This document shows, one piece after another, positions 16,571-25,449 of a stretch of DNA of 63,335 bases (position 1 is the first letter of the stretch; every line of letters starts with the position of its first letter). This DNA is from Lachnospiraceae bacterium. Its GTDB lineage: Bacteria > Bacillota > Clostridia > Lachnospirales > Lachnospiraceae. The stretch is from NCBI GenBank assembly GCA_014804675.1, contig JAAUZH010000031.1, positions 1-63,335 on the forward strand. Direction: 5' to 3'. A program made the translations under genes and the position numbers. The notes under the pieces are model-generated. The model ran no database searches and had not been told where the DNA came from. It was given only the letters and a program-made list of their open reading frames with translations.

Positions 16571-17293
16571 TTACTGCACATAGGGCTTCAGTGCCTCAAT
16601 CCAAATCCCATAACCTTCTCCAGTCATATGCACCCCATCTACAGAATAAGCTTTTGGCAGGTCATTATCCTCGTCTGCTAACAGGGAATAGATATCAATA
16701 TAAGTAACATCATACTCTATGGCAAGCTCTTTAATGGAAGCATTCAGCGCCTGTACATCTGCATTTGGAATGCCTGTGGAAGAATGAACCGGAAGGACGC
16801 TTTGCACATAAACCTCACAGTCCGGCATAGCAGCGGTCAGACTGTCTAAAATCTGTCCATAATGCTCTAAAGTAGTTTCCAAAGGAATCCCCTGCCTTAA
16901 ATCATTTATCCCAATCATAAGAAAGACTTTTTCGGGCTGTGCTTCTATGATGACTGAAAGGCGGTTTCGGACCCCTTCTGTTACATCGCTGTCAATGCCC
17001 CGGTTTAAGACCACCTGATCCGGAAAAAACTCCTGCCATTCGCCTCTGGCGGTAATAGAATCGCCCACAAATACAATGTCCGCTTTTCTCATCGGGCACA
17101 TTTCAAACATGGATTCCCGCTGTATATATTGGGCGTTATCCTCATAGGAATAGGATACGGCATTCATAGTATTATAAAGGGATTTAAAATACCCCTCCCG
17201 ATACAAAAGCAATAAGAGCCCGCCACCAAGGAACAGGCAGCAGAGAATAAGCAAAACCATGATTGCTTTATAATGTTTTTCCAGATATTTCAT
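16571..17293 (-). CDS. SGNH/GDSL hydrolase, membrane anchored
   Basis: Putative esterase or acetylhydrolase of 240 aa. One N-terminal transmembrane helix (about residues 10-32) places the enzyme outside the cell. Block I is VFVGDSITARGEW with the nucleophile serine, block III is GINDLRQG with asparagine, and block V is VDGVHMTGEGY with Asp and His, so the catalytic set is complete. It ends a minus-strand operon, two bases after the alpha/beta hydrolase gene. The substrate could be a cell-wall or exopolysaccharide acetyl ester; this is inference. Confidence 0.88.
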   Translation of the reverse strand: MKYLEKHYKAIMVLLILCCLFLGGGLLLLLYREGYFKSLYNTMNAVSYSYEDNAQYIQRESMFEMCPMRKADIVFVGDSITARGEWQEFFPDQVVLNRGIDSDVTEGVRNRLSVIIEAQPEKVFLMIGINDLRQGIPLETTLEHYGQILDSLTAAMPDCEVYVQSVLPVHSSTGIPNADVQALNASIKELAIEYDVTYIDIYSLLADEDNDLPKAYSVDGVHMTGEGYGIWIEALKPYVQ

Positions 17294-17295
17294 CT

Positions 17296-18279
17296 TTAAT
17301 ACCCCATTTCTTTCAGTTCTTCCACAATCTTAATATACTCTTCAATCACATCAAAACCGTTATAATCCTCCCGCTTTAAGGCGATCATATCTCCATGGGA
17401 GATTCCACGTCTTTTCTTGTTTTGAAAAACTCCTTTAAAAGTCCCCCATTTTGCAGAACTGACGGAAACAAGCCCGTCATTGTCCGGAGTGTCCAGAAAC
17501 CGCATGAGAAGGTACGGGATGGATAATAAACTGTCACTGAACATATTTTTCATGACAGAGGTGTAGCTTTGATAATAAACTTCTTCACAGTCGGGAACCT
17601 GTCTGTTGAATTCAGCGCAGTAAGCAGATGCTAATTGTTTGCTGGAATGATAGCAGTCAGGATTTTCATCTTCAACCATTTGAAAGGACTTGTCCAGCAT
17701 ATGTGCGATAAACCGGTAAACACCATCAGGAAGCCTGTTTAAGAAGTCAATGAGTCTGGAACCACGGTGTGGTGTGGAAACAGTGGTAAGGCTTGCCACC
17801 CTGTCTCCCATGCCGAGCTTGGTAATCAGATAACGGGAATCCAGCCCGCCTTTGGAGTGGGCGATGATATTTACCTTTTTTGCACCAGTTCCCCTTAAGA
17901 CATGTAGAATGTTTTCTTTCATATGGGCTGCATTTTCCTCAATGGTTCCCCATGCCTTCTGGTGGCCGTAGTATACGGAAGCCCCATTACAGGAAAGCAC
18001 CTTTGGCATCCGTCCCCAATAGTTAAAATACTTTAAATCCCGAAAGCCAATGCCATGTACCATAATGATTGGGTACTTGGTAGCGCATGTATAAGATTCC
18101 TTTCTGCATTCATTGGAAAAGGCACGAAAAGTTTCCAGAGCATATTCGTCCTTTGCCACACGGCACATATAGTAAGTAAAATATATATTTACAGGAGGAA
18201 TGCAAAGAGTCAGACAGATAATCAGTCTTTTTATGATTCCCAAGGCGCCTGCATGTACAAAGAATCCGTATGGAGCCAT
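17296..18279 (-). CDS. Alpha/beta hydrolase (lipase-like), C-terminal part of a frameshifted gene
   Basis: The catalytic portion of a membrane-tethered lipase-like hydrolase. Visible are the oxyanion region MVHGIGFRDLKYFNYWGR, the nucleophile elbow IAHSKGGLDSRYL and a downstream DNDGLVSV acid region. The apparent start at 18279 lacks a ribosome site, and its first residues are out of register with the membrane part encoded upstream. Removing one G from the GGG run (minus strand; CCC at 18239-18241 on the plus strand) joins RRLG to IIKRLIICL and gives one reading frame from 18745 to 17296 (482 aa). The gene is therefore interrupted, phase-variable, or mis-sequenced at that run. Confidence 0.8.
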   Translation of the reverse strand: MAPYGFFVHAGALGIIKRLIICLTLCIPPVNIYFTYYMCRVAKDEYALETFRAFSNECRKESYTCATKYPIIMVHGIGFRDLKYFNYWGRMPKVLSCNGASVYYGHQKAWGTIEENAAHMKENILHVLRGTGAKKVNIIAHSKGGLDSRYLITKLGMGDRVASLTTVSTPHRGSRLIDFLNRLPDGVYRFIAHMLDKSFQMVEDENPDCYHSSKQLASAYCAEFNRQVPDCEEVYYQSYTSVMKNMFSDSLLSIPYLLMRFLDTPDNDGLVSVSSAKWGTFKGVFQNKKRRGISHGDMIALKREDYNGFDVIEEYIKIVEELKEMGY

Positions 18280-18745
18280 TTATTAAAAACAGCCATACGA
18301 AAATAAGGCTGTAAACAATATCAAAAATAAAGTAATGTGTCCCTAACCCGTATAAAAATCCAGGAAAAAAAGCAAGACATATTCCATAGTATACAATAAG
18401 GAAAAGCATGCCCCAGATACCTGCTTTTACAAGCAGCTGTCCCCCGTATAAAATACCGATGCGGATAATGCCGCTTTCATTTTTCCGAAATGGAAAGATA
18501 TGTAAGCGCAGAGTGGAATAAAGCTGCCAGATGACTGCAGCTGTCATAGCAAGCAAGAGACCAGTCCTGCTAAAAGGAATGGGACAATGAAAGGGAGTTA
18601 ACCAAAGGTATATAAGGAAAAAGGGCAGATGGGGCATAAATGCCAGATAAAGGGCAAGAAAGCCTCCCCGGAAAATATCCAGCTTTTTTACAAAATCCAT
18701 AGTACAAAGAAGCAGGATTAGGAGAAGTAATAGCATACCTGACAT
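18110..18745 (-). pseudogene. N-terminal membrane part of the frameshifted alpha/beta hydrolase
   Basis: Begins at ATG 18745 behind AGGAG and encodes about five hydrophobic segments, then continues in the wrong frame after the GGG run at 18239-18241. The in-frame, meaningful part is about residues 1-170; the last 40 residues of the open frame are out-of-register sequence. Together with the 17296-18279 part it reconstructs a 482-aa membrane hydrolase. It starts 10 bp after the C_GCAxxG_C_C gene, so one operon is likely. Confidence 0.75.
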
Positions 18746-18754
18746 AAGAAGCTC

Positions 18755-19159
18755 CTATAACTGCAGAACACGTTCTGCAATCTCTACTGCATCCATAATG
18801 CAGTCAGGACAGGAACGAAGCACTTTTCCGGTATCTATGCCCTTTAGTTCGCCGCAAATAGTGGAACCATTCTTAGCCTCAAAGCTTTTTAGGATTTCCT
18901 TGGAAAGCTTGTAGGTATCTGCCTTTGTGGCAGGAGCCTCTAAATTTCCATCACTGTTTTTAAAACCTGCAAGCATTACCGCACCGGCTACTGCACCGCA
19001 TGTACCATTCATGCAGCCCATGCCAAGACCAAAGGCTTCCCCGGCTTTAAACAGGGTTTCCTTATCCACTCCGATTTCATCGGCAAAGGTGCAGGCAACC
19101 GCCTGACAGCAATTATATTTTTTATCGTGAAGTGATATAGCTAATTCTTTTTTAGTCAT
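18755..19159 (-). CDS. C_GCAxxG_C_C family redox protein
   Basis: 134 aa with the family cysteine signature: NCCQAV, GCMNGTCGAVAGAVM, then single cysteines in TICGEL and SCPDCI. Members are putative redox or metal-binding proteins in anaerobes; no reaction is established. It is the first gene of the minus-strand operon that continues into the two hydrolases. An XRE regulator gene lies 26 bp upstream on the same strand. Confidence 0.9.
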   Translation of the reverse strand: MTKKELAISLHDKKYNCCQAVACTFADEIGVDKETLFKAGEAFGLGMGCMNGTCGAVAGAVMLAGFKNSDGNLEAPATKADTYKLSKEILKSFEAKNGSTICGELKGIDTGKVLRSCPDCIMDAVEIAERVLQL

Positions 19160-19185
19160 TAGTGCTTCCTTCCCTCTTTTAATTT

Positions 19186-19470
19186 CTATTTTTTTCTGTT
19201 TTCTTTCTTATTGTAATACGAAGCTTCGGATAATTCAAATATATCATTAAAATCGCATTCTAAAATGTGCGTCAGCGCCCTTAAGAAGCTGACGGTTACG
19301 TTCTGGGTCCCATTTTCGATTTTGCTGAAAGAATAGGCGGTAATTTCAATACCGCTTTCCTGCTGGAGTTTTGAAATGACGTCGACAGCTTTCAGCTTTT
19401 TCTGTTTTCTAAGACGTCTGATGTTGTGACCGATTTCATCCCCGTTTGTTTGGATAATCTTTTTTTCCAT
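19186..19470 (-). CDS. XRE-family transcriptional regulator
   Basis: 94 aa helix-turn-helix protein. The HTH_3 domain runs from IGHNIRRLRKQKKL through FSKIENGTQNVTVSFLRALTHIL. The start at 19470 (MEKKIIQTNG) follows AGGTGG; an upstream in-frame ATG at 19530 adds a hydrophobic stretch with no family match. It probably autoregulates itself and the C_GCAxxG_C_C/hydrolase genes downstream. A TTGT-rich AT stretch precedes it. Confidence 0.88.
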   Translation of the reverse strand: MEKKIIQTNGDEIGHNIRRLRKQKKLKAVDVISKLQQESGIEITAYSFSKIENGTQNVTVSFLRALTHILECDFNDIFELSEASYYNKKENRKK

Positions 19471-19632
19471 GAAACCACCTCGTTTTAAGTATATGGATAT
19501 ATAGAAACAAAAAGTTGCTATAAATAACAACTTTTTGTTGTGCTTTATAGCAATTTATGATAATCTTTTTTTAGAATGTGTATGAGAATTGGTTTGAAAA
19601 GATTATAGGCAGGCACAAGGAGGAGAATAAAA

Positions 19633-20907
19633 GTGAATGCAAAAGATTCAACCAAAAAAATGATTTGCGTGTTATCCCTGCTGTTAGCAGCATCCCTTTT
19701 CTTAGGGAGTCAGGATTTTACCATATTTACAGAAACCATCAGTGAAAACGGGGCGGCAGCTGCAGGAAGCAGAGAGCAGGAAAATGTGGAAGCCGACCAA
19801 ACCTATCCGGAAGATTCCGGCAATGCCAATCCAACCTATCCGGAGAATTCCCATAGCGCCAATCCACAACAGGAAGTATTTCCGGACAGCAATGTCAGCG
19901 AAAACAATGCCTGTGTGGGAGCAGGAACCCCTGCCAATCCCATCCATTACTGTACAAAGAAGGATGATGGCACAGACTATACGGACTTCAGCTATGTATA
20001 CTTTGGAAGCTATCCCCAATGCGAAGTGACGGACAGTTCAACCATAGCAGCCATTGACAATGCCATTGCCACAGCCGGAACTACAGCGGATGCAGGCATG
20101 GATGTCTGGGTAAACGGTACAAGGTATCGGAGAATTAGTAAAAATGATACGAATTATAACGGGCATTTTGATGATATGCCAGCAAGTAACGGTTATCGTT
20201 ATTTCAAATGGGAACGGATTAAGTGGAAAGTACTGAACAATGACGGAAGCACCTTATTTGTAGTGGCAGATAAGGCAATTGACTGTAAAGATTATAATGA
20301 TGAATATGTAAGCGCCACATGGGAAACCAGCACCATAAGGGACTGGCTGAATGATAGCTTTTATGGTACAGCCTTTAGCAGCAGTGAGCAGAATGCTATC
20401 ATAATACAAAATGTAGTAAACGAGGATAATCCGTACTATGGTGGTACAGAAGGCGGAAACAATACAAGCGATAAGATTTATCTGCTTTCTATCGGTGAAG
20501 TGGCGAATGAGACATACGGATTCTGTAGTGATTACAGTACTTATTCCATGAGCCGGAGAATGAAAGCAAGTGATTATGCCAATGCAAGAGGTATATGGAG
20601 AAGCAGCAGTAGTGCTTATGAAGGGAACTGCTGGTGGTGGCTGCGCTCGCCCGGCGGGTATAGTAACGATGCCGCGGCTGTCTACAGCAGTGGGTGCGTC
20701 AGTCGGGATGGCACGCTTGTTATCAATGACATTGGCGGCGTTTGCCCAGCTTTGCATATAAATCTTTCATCTGGTATCTGGTCTATGGTGGATGACGGAA
20801 CCAGCGGCGAAGGAGGAAATGGAAGCAAAGTTGTGGTCTGCGCCTTGTCAGAGGGCAAAATTGTAAAGATGGAAGAGGCAGAAAACATCATTGAACCCAA
20901 AATGTAA
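19633..20907 (+). CDS. Secreted DUF6273-domain protein with C-lectin-like 3' cassette
   Basis: 424 aa, GTG start behind AAGGAGGAG. A signal peptide or anchor (residues 9-26) is followed by a low-complexity Pro/Asn/Ser-rich segment with repeats of NPTYPEN type. The DUF6273 domain begins near VYFGSYPQCEV, contains WERIKWKVL, and ends with WWWLRSPGGYS ... CPALHIN. The segment from about 20632 to 20757 is clearly GC-richer than the A-rich rest of the gene and is dense in NNC/NNT codons, as in variable regions of diversity-generating retroelement targets. No reverse transcriptase is in the window. The function is unknown; surface binding is a guess. Confidence 0.8.
   Translation: MNAKDSTKKMICVLSLLLAASLFLGSQDFTIFTETISENGAAAAGSREQENVEADQTYPEDSGNANPTYPENSHSANPQQEVFPDSNVSENNACVGAGTPANPIHYCTKKDDGTDYTDFSYVYFGSYPQCEVTDSSTIAAIDNAIATAGTTADAGMDVWVNGTRYRRISKNDTNYNGHFDDMPASNGYRYFKWERIKWKVLNNDGSTLFVVADKAIDCKDYNDEYVSATWETSTIRDWLNDSFYGTAFSSSEQNAIIIQNVVNEDNPYYGGTEGGNNTSDKIYLLSIGEVANETYGFCSDYSTYSMSRRMKASDYANARGIWRSSSSAYEGNCWWWLRSPGGYSNDAAAVYSSGCVSRDGTLVINDIGGVCPALHINLSSGIWSMVDDGTSGEGGNGSKVVVCALSEGKIVKMEEAENIIEPKM
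20632..20757 (+). other. GC-rich 3' cassette, possible DGR-type variable region
   Basis: The tract begins at the codons for WWLRSPGG and ends at those for CPALH. Composition changes abruptly from A-rich to GC-rich, and the codons of the putative binding-loop residues (Ser, Asn, Asp, Tyr, Cys, Arg) are mostly NNC/NNT. This is suggestive only; no template repeat was found in the window. Confidence 0.35.
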
Positions 20908-21053
20908 ATTGTGAATAGTGGAAATGATTAATTTTACAGGAAAGCTGCCGATTATTAACCTTGACTATAAAGATTAAATGATATGAAAAATAGAACTATC
21001 ATAAAGTAAAGTTTATTAAAAAAACAGGGCTGATAACGTGTTCCATAAACTCT

Positions 21054-21509
21054 TTGAAATCCTTTTGCAATGGAGTGGAAAAGCAGCCGGAGCGGCGGAT
21101 TATGAAGCTGTCAGATTCCTATGAACGACAGGAAGAAGTAAATCTGGAGCTGACAATGGTACAATTAAATATTAATTCAGGATATAACGAAGAATTAAAA
21201 CAGGACTGTCCAACCTTGTATCAATATATGCAATACGTAGAGAAAGTAAGAGCATATAAGGAGCTTATGCCCATAGAAAAGGCAGTAAGGAAATCAGTAG
21301 ATGAGTGTATAGCAGAAGGAATCTTAAAAGACTTTCTTATAAAACATAAAGCGGAGGCGGTACAGATGAGCATATTTGAGTATGATGAAGAACTGCATGA
21401 AAGAACCCTGCGGAAAGAGGGATTAGAGGCTGCTGATATGGCAAAACTGCTGGATGAATCGGAAGAAGACATAGGACGTATGCTGGAATTTTCGGAAGAA
21501 AATAGTTAA
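21054..21509 (+). pseudogene. C-terminal remnant of an Rpn/YhgA-like PD-(D/E)XK nuclease
   Basis: The reading frame (151 codons, no good start or ribosome site) matches the C-terminal half of the Rpn family of recombination-promoting nucleases. Recognisable parts are RIMKLSDSY, QLNINSGYNEELKQDC, YVEKVRAYKELMP, ECIAEGILKDFLIKHKAEA and SIFEYDEELHE. The N-terminal catalytic nuclease core is missing, so the product would be inactive. This looks like a decayed mobile-associated gene. A terminator follows. Confidence 0.8.
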
Positions 21510-21540
21510 TATGAAAAATAAAACTTGTTAAGAACATATT

Positions 21541-21578
21541 AAAACGTCCTGCAAGTATACCTTTTTGCAGGACGTTTT
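21541..21578. terminator. Bidirectional terminator between the Rpn remnant and buk
   Basis: A 14-bp perfect stem: AAAACGTCCTGCAA (21541-21554) with its complement at 21565-21578. There are T runs on the plus side and an A-rich flank, so it can end transcription from both converging genes. Confidence 0.88.
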
Positions 21579-21605
21579 CCTTTTTATCATTTATAGCTGA
21601 AATCT

Positions 21606-22667
21606 TTAGTAAGTCATTGCTTCCTCTTCGCCCTTTAACACGCGAAGGGCACCCTGTGCCAGTGCAAGAAGCTCATCCTCTCCCGGATATACAGTAAATT
21701 CTGCAATCCATCCGGCTTTTTCTTTCAGACCTTCCACAACACCTTTATCATAAGCAATACCACCGGTTACGATGATCTGATCCACTTTTCCGTTCAATAC
21801 ACATGCCATGGAACCGATATCCTTGGCAACCTGCTGGATAAATGCCTTCCGGAGCTCTACTGCTTTTTCATTGCCTTCTGAAGCCATCTTTTCCACGTCA
21901 CGCATATCATTTGTGCCAAGATAAGCATTAAAGCCGCCGTTTCCTACGATTTTTTTGTACACTTCTTTTTCGGTAAAATCACCGGAGAAACACATTTTAA
22001 TTAAAGCGCCGCTTGGAACCGCACCGGCTCTTTCCGGAGAAAAAGCGCCGTCCCCGTCCAAAGCATTGAATACATCCACTACCTTGCCACTTCTATGAGC
22101 CCCTACGGAAACTCCGCCGCCCATATGGACAACAACCAGATTCAGGGAATCATATGCCTTTCCGGTTTCCTTTGCATATCGTTTGGCAACTGCCTTTTGG
22201 TTCAGGGCATGGAACACACTTGTCCTTGGAAGTTCTGGAACGCCGGAATATCTGGCAATGGGCTCTAACTCATCCACTACCACCGGATCAACGATAAAGG
22301 AAGGAGCGCCAATCTCATCCCCGATTTCCCGAGCCAGAATGCCGCCTAAGTTGGAAGCGTGCTGCCCCTGTTTTCCAATCTTCAAGTCTTCCAGTAAGTC
22401 ATCGGTAACCGCATAAGTACCGCCTGGAATGGGCTTTAACATACCGCCTCTGCCTACTACGACATCCAAAGACTTCATATCAAAATCTTTTTCCTTTAAT
22501 AAATCTAAAATAATATTTTTGCGAAAATCCTTCTGGTCTACGATAGAAGCATACTGTGCGATTTCTTCCGTGGAATGTCTTAAGGTTTCTTCAAATAATA
22601 ATGTTTCATCCTCAAATGCCCCGATTTTCGTGGAAGTAGAACCGGGATTGATAATTAAGCTTTTCAT
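21606..22667 (-). CDS. buk: Butyrate kinase
   Basis: Converts butyryl phosphate and ADP to butyrate and ATP, the energy-conserving last step. 353 aa, acetate/butyrate kinase (ASKHA) fold. Motifs are [15 protein letters not shown] at the N terminus, [20 protein letters not shown] and [12 protein letters not shown]. It lies downstream of ptb on the minus strand with a 118-bp gap. The presence of ptb-buk suggests butyrate leaves by the kinase route; a CoA-transferase may exist elsewhere. Confidence 0.96.
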   Translation of the reverse strand: MKSLIINPGSTSTKIGAFEDETLLFEETLRHSTEEIAQYASIVDQKDFRKNIILDLLKEKDFDMKSLDVVVGRGGMLKPIPGGTYAVTDDLLEDLKIGKQGQHASNLGGILAREIGDEIGAPSFIVDPVVVDELEPIARYSGVPELPRTSVFHALNQKAVAKRYAKETGKAYDSLNLVVVHMGGGVSVGAHRSGKVVDVFNALDGDGAFSPERAGAVPSGALIKMCFSGDFTEKEVYKKIVGNGGFNAYLGTNDMRDVEKMASEGNEKAVELRKAFIQQVAKDIGSMACVLNGKVDQIIVTGGIAYDKGVVEGLKEKAGWIAEFTVYPGEDELLALAQGALRVLKGEEEAMTY

Positions 22668-22785
22668 AATCTAATATCCTTTCTGAACCAATCTATCAGC
22701 CTGATGGCTGTGCTGAATTTATTTTATGGCCTTGGCAGCAGCTGACCGAATTTGCTCCATGGCTGCTGAGACAGTCTTACTGAAT

Positions 22786-23697
22786 TTATTTCATGGCTTC
22801 TGCCACAACTGCGCCAAGAGCAAGGGAGTTTACCTTTGTCTCAAAGTCATCGGAACGGGAGGTTAAGATAACAGGAGCTTTTGTTCCGGTTAAAATATTT
22901 CCGTTCTTTTCTTTTGCGGTGTGAACCAATGCCTTGTATACCAGATTGCCGGCATGGATGTCAGGGAATAAAAGAATGTCCGCATCGCCAATGATCTTTC
23001 TGCCTTCTGCTCCTTTATGCTTTGCAGCTTCCGGATCGATGGCAAGGTCTAAGGAAAGAGGACCGTCTACGATACAGCCTGTAATCTTTCCTTCTTCACA
23101 CATTTTTGTAAGCTCTGCAGCTTCTACAGTAGCGGGCATTTTGGGATTTACCACCTCAACAGCAGCTAACGGAGCAACCTTTGGCATATTGATACCGCAG
23201 GCATTGCAGATTTCCACTGTATTTTCAATAATATGAACCTTATCTTCCAAAGTAGGATAAGTCATAAAGGCAACGTCTGTTAAGAAAAGTAATTTTTCCA
23301 CTCCCTCGATTTCAAATACACAGACATGGGATAAAGGTCTTCCGGTGCGAAGCCCTACTTCCTTGTCCAGAACGCTCTTTAAGAAGGATTTAGTATCAAT
23401 CAGTCCCTTCATGTACATATCTGCTGTGCCGTTATGCACCAGCTCCACTGCTTTCAGGGCAGCAGTGTAAGTGTCCTTTTCATCAATGATTTCATAACCG
23501 GATAAATCCATATTTATGGAAGCAGCAATTTCTTTAATCTTGTCCGCATCCCCAACTAAAATGGCATCCGCAATGTTTCGTTCCTTAGCTGCCTTTACTG
23601 CCTCTAAAACCGGAGCATCCTGTGCTACGGCTACGGCAACCTTCTTTAAGGAACAGTCGTTTACCTTTGCAATTAAATCGTCAAATCCTTTGCTCAT
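22786..23697 (-). CDS. ptb: Phosphate butyryltransferase
   Basis: Converts butyryl-CoA and phosphate to butyryl phosphate. 303 aa, phosphate acetyl/butyryl transferase family. Recognisable stretches are DAILVGDADKIKEIA, MKGLIDTKSFLKSVL, GPLSLDLAIDPEAAKHKG and DILLFPDIHAGNLVYKAL. It starts behind an AGAGGTG ribosome site. It is first in the ptb-buk operon. The bases after its stop contain a diverged partial copy of its own 3' end (22713-22745 against 22777-22809). Confidence 0.96.
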   Translation of the reverse strand: MSKGFDDLIAKVNDCSLKKVAVAVAQDAPVLEAVKAAKERNIADAILVGDADKIKEIAASINMDLSGYEIIDEKDTYTAALKAVELVHNGTADMYMKGLIDTKSFLKSVLDKEVGLRTGRPLSHVCVFEIEGVEKLLFLTDVAFMTYPTLEDKVHIIENTVEICNACGINMPKVAPLAAVEVVNPKMPATVEAAELTKMCEEGKITGCIVDGPLSLDLAIDPEAAKHKGAEGRKIIGDADILLFPDIHAGNLVYKALVHTAKEKNGNILTGTKAPVILTSRSDDFETKVNSLALGAVVAEAMK

Positions 23698-23790
23698 TTG
23701 TTTACACCTCTTATTTATTTTATTTTCATTTGGATTCTGTCAGAATACTGTAATATACTGGCTAAAATCCCAATTTTTAAGCTCGTAAAA

Positions 23791-23819
23791 ATAATATCAC
23801 TTCTATTTATAAAGGTCAA
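23791..23819 (-). promoter_or_regulatory. Promoter of ptb-buk
   Basis: On the minus strand TTGACC (23819-23814), 17 bases, TATTAT (23796-23791). The remaining part of the 317-bp gap 23698-24014 shows nothing else I can assign. Confidence 0.75.
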
Positions 23820-24014
23820 TGAGGAAAATGGATTTTGCCGGTTCCTGCTGGGTGTCAAAATGCCGCTGGGTGCCTGGGTAAGATAGCTGTTTCTTTCTAT
23901 AGGGGTTCTTGCCATGTAACGGTATATGGCTTATAATAATATCCACTTAGAAACGGTTTCGTATTTAATAGAAAGAACAACATGAAACATACTTAAGAAA
24001 TGAAGGGAAGAGCA

Positions 24015-24638
24015 ATGAGAGAAATAGACCCAAAGCAGACAAAACGAGCAGCGGCATTTGAACTGTGGATGAAGGCTCCTATGCCGATGATAACGATTTT
24101 CAAGACATTGGATGTTGCAAATCTTGTAAAAATAAGCCGTAAACATGGCTATAAGTTCAATATGCTGATGTGCTGGTGTATCGGTAAAGCAGCTTCGCAA
24201 ATAGAGGAATTTTATTTACTGCCGATAGATGGGAAACTGATGCAATATGATAGCATTGCCATAAATACAGTGGGTGCAACAAAGAATGGGGATATTAACA
24301 CTTGCGATATCCCTTATTCCAAAGACTTGGCGCAATTTAATCAGGACTACCTGAAGCTGACCCGTAAGGTACACGATACTTGTGAACCCCACGATCTGAG
24401 TGGTGAATACATGGTAATAGGCACATCTGCCCTTGTTCAATGTGAGATTGACGGTGCGGTAAACATTTATGCCGGCGTCTATAACAACCCTTTTATCATC
24501 TGGGGAAAATACAAGAGAAAACTGCTAAAGACACCTCTGTCCATATCCTTTCAATTTCATCATACACAGATGGATGGCGGCCACGCCGCACAATTTCTTG
24601 AATGCCTGCAGAAAGAAATAACAAACCTGAAAATATAA
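24015..24638 (+). CDS. CatA-like O-acetyltransferase
   Basis: 207 aa, chloramphenicol acetyltransferase fold. The catalytic histidine motif is HHTQMDGGHAAQFL, matching HHxxxDG. The N-terminal half has KFNMLMCWCIGKAA and the central SALVQCEIDG region. Many chromosomal members acetylate unknown acceptors, so antibiotic resistance cannot be concluded. The start at 24015 (MREIDPKQTKR) follows AAGGGA; an ATG at 24000 overlaps that site. It is monocistronic or shares a message with the TfoX-like gene 54 bp downstream. Confidence 0.82.
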   Translation: MREIDPKQTKRAAAFELWMKAPMPMITIFKTLDVANLVKISRKHGYKFNMLMCWCIGKAASQIEEFYLLPIDGKLMQYDSIAINTVGATKNGDINTCDIPYSKDLAQFNQDYLKLTRKVHDTCEPHDLSGEYMVIGTSALVQCEIDGAVNIYAGVYNNPFIIWGKYKRKLLKTPLSISFQFHHTQMDGGHAAQFLECLQKEITNLKI

Positions 24639-24692
24639 ACAAAATCCAGTCTGCCAGACCAGAAAACCAAATCTCAGATAGGAGGAAAAAAT

Positions 24693-24950
24693 ATGTCAGA
24701 ATTAACATCTATGATAAACATCGGCAAAGAAATGGCAAAAAAGCTGACAACCGTTGGGATCGACTCATCCGAAAAACTAATTGAAACAGGCTCCAAGCAA
24801 GCATTCCTAAAACTAAAACAAACATACCCCCAAGTCTGCCTGGTACATTTATATGCACTGGAAGGCGCCGTACAAAATACCGAATTCAACAGCCTTTCAG
24901 AAGACAAGAAAAAAGAATTAAAAGAATTCAGTGACTTCCTAAATCAATAG
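24693..24950 (+). CDS. Stand-alone TfoX/Sxy C-terminal domain protein
   Basis: 85 aa comprising only the TfoX C-terminal domain: MINIGKEMAKKLTTVGIDS, LIETGSKQAFLKLKQ, VCLVHLYALEGAVQN. This helix-hairpin-helix-like domain occurs without the N-terminal half in many Firmicutes, where its role is unknown. The ribosome site is AGGAGG. The role in competence known for proteobacterial TfoX should not be transferred. Confidence 0.82.
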   Translation: MSELTSMINIGKEMAKKLTTVGIDSSEKLIETGSKQAFLKLKQTYPQVCLVHLYALEGAVQNTEFNSLSEDKKKELKEFSDFLNQ

Positions 24951-25041
24951 TAACAAACTGGAACAAACCTCAAGCCCGTCATCCCCGGCAAAATCCCAGT
25001 AACCAACCCCAGCACCCAAAGCATCGCCTTTTCGATACCCA

Positions 25042-25189
25042 GTAGCAGCAGGCAGATGATATAGAAGTCTTTTGGGCCTTAATGAAATCGCCGGTCCTTA
25101 CGCACCGTTCTTTGGTGCGTTAGTACCGCTGCGTTTTCATAGAGCGAAAGCGTGCCCACAAGACTTCTATATCATCTGCCTGCTGCTAC
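25042..25189 (+). repeat. Covarying-arm intergenic element, copy D
   Basis: 148 nt, the same length as copies B and C, but with different arms: 25042-25071 and 25160-25189 pair over 30 bp without mismatch. In the core, ATGAAA (25082-25087) pairs with TTTCAT (25135-25140) where copies B and C have GCAAAG and CTTTGC. That is four compensated base-pair changes in aligned columns. The ACGCACC/GGTGCGT tip and the GCGAAAGC hairpin are kept. It lies in the 499-bp gap before secA; the rest of that gap is C-rich flank and the secA promoter. Confidence 0.93.
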
Positions 25190-25353
25190 GTCCCCTATAC
25201 CAAATCCCCGCCCTTTCTGCCCTTCACAATTTTGCCCCCAAGAGTTTATAAAACTTTAACAGAACCTTAACATCTTTCCCAAAACACTGATAAAATCCAG
25301 AAAAAACGGGCATCCTATTCTGAATTTCCATTCCGGAAAACGGTAGGTAAAGA

Positions 25354-25381
25354 TTGCAATTTTATGAATTTAGTATATAAT
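25354..25381 (+). promoter_or_regulatory. Promoter of secA
   Basis: TTGCAA (25354-25359), 16 bases, TATAAT (25376-25381). The secA start lies 68 bases downstream. Confidence 0.7.
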
Positions 25382-25449
25382 GATTAAGGAAAGTCTCCGT
25401 TTTTGGGGATAGGGGACAAATTACGGTTGAAAAGGTTAAGGAGTTTGCA

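Noticed and set aside
24015..24638. Chloramphenicol resistance gene
   Set aside because: The HHxxxDG acetyltransferase motif is present, but many chromosomal members of this family do not act on chloramphenicol.
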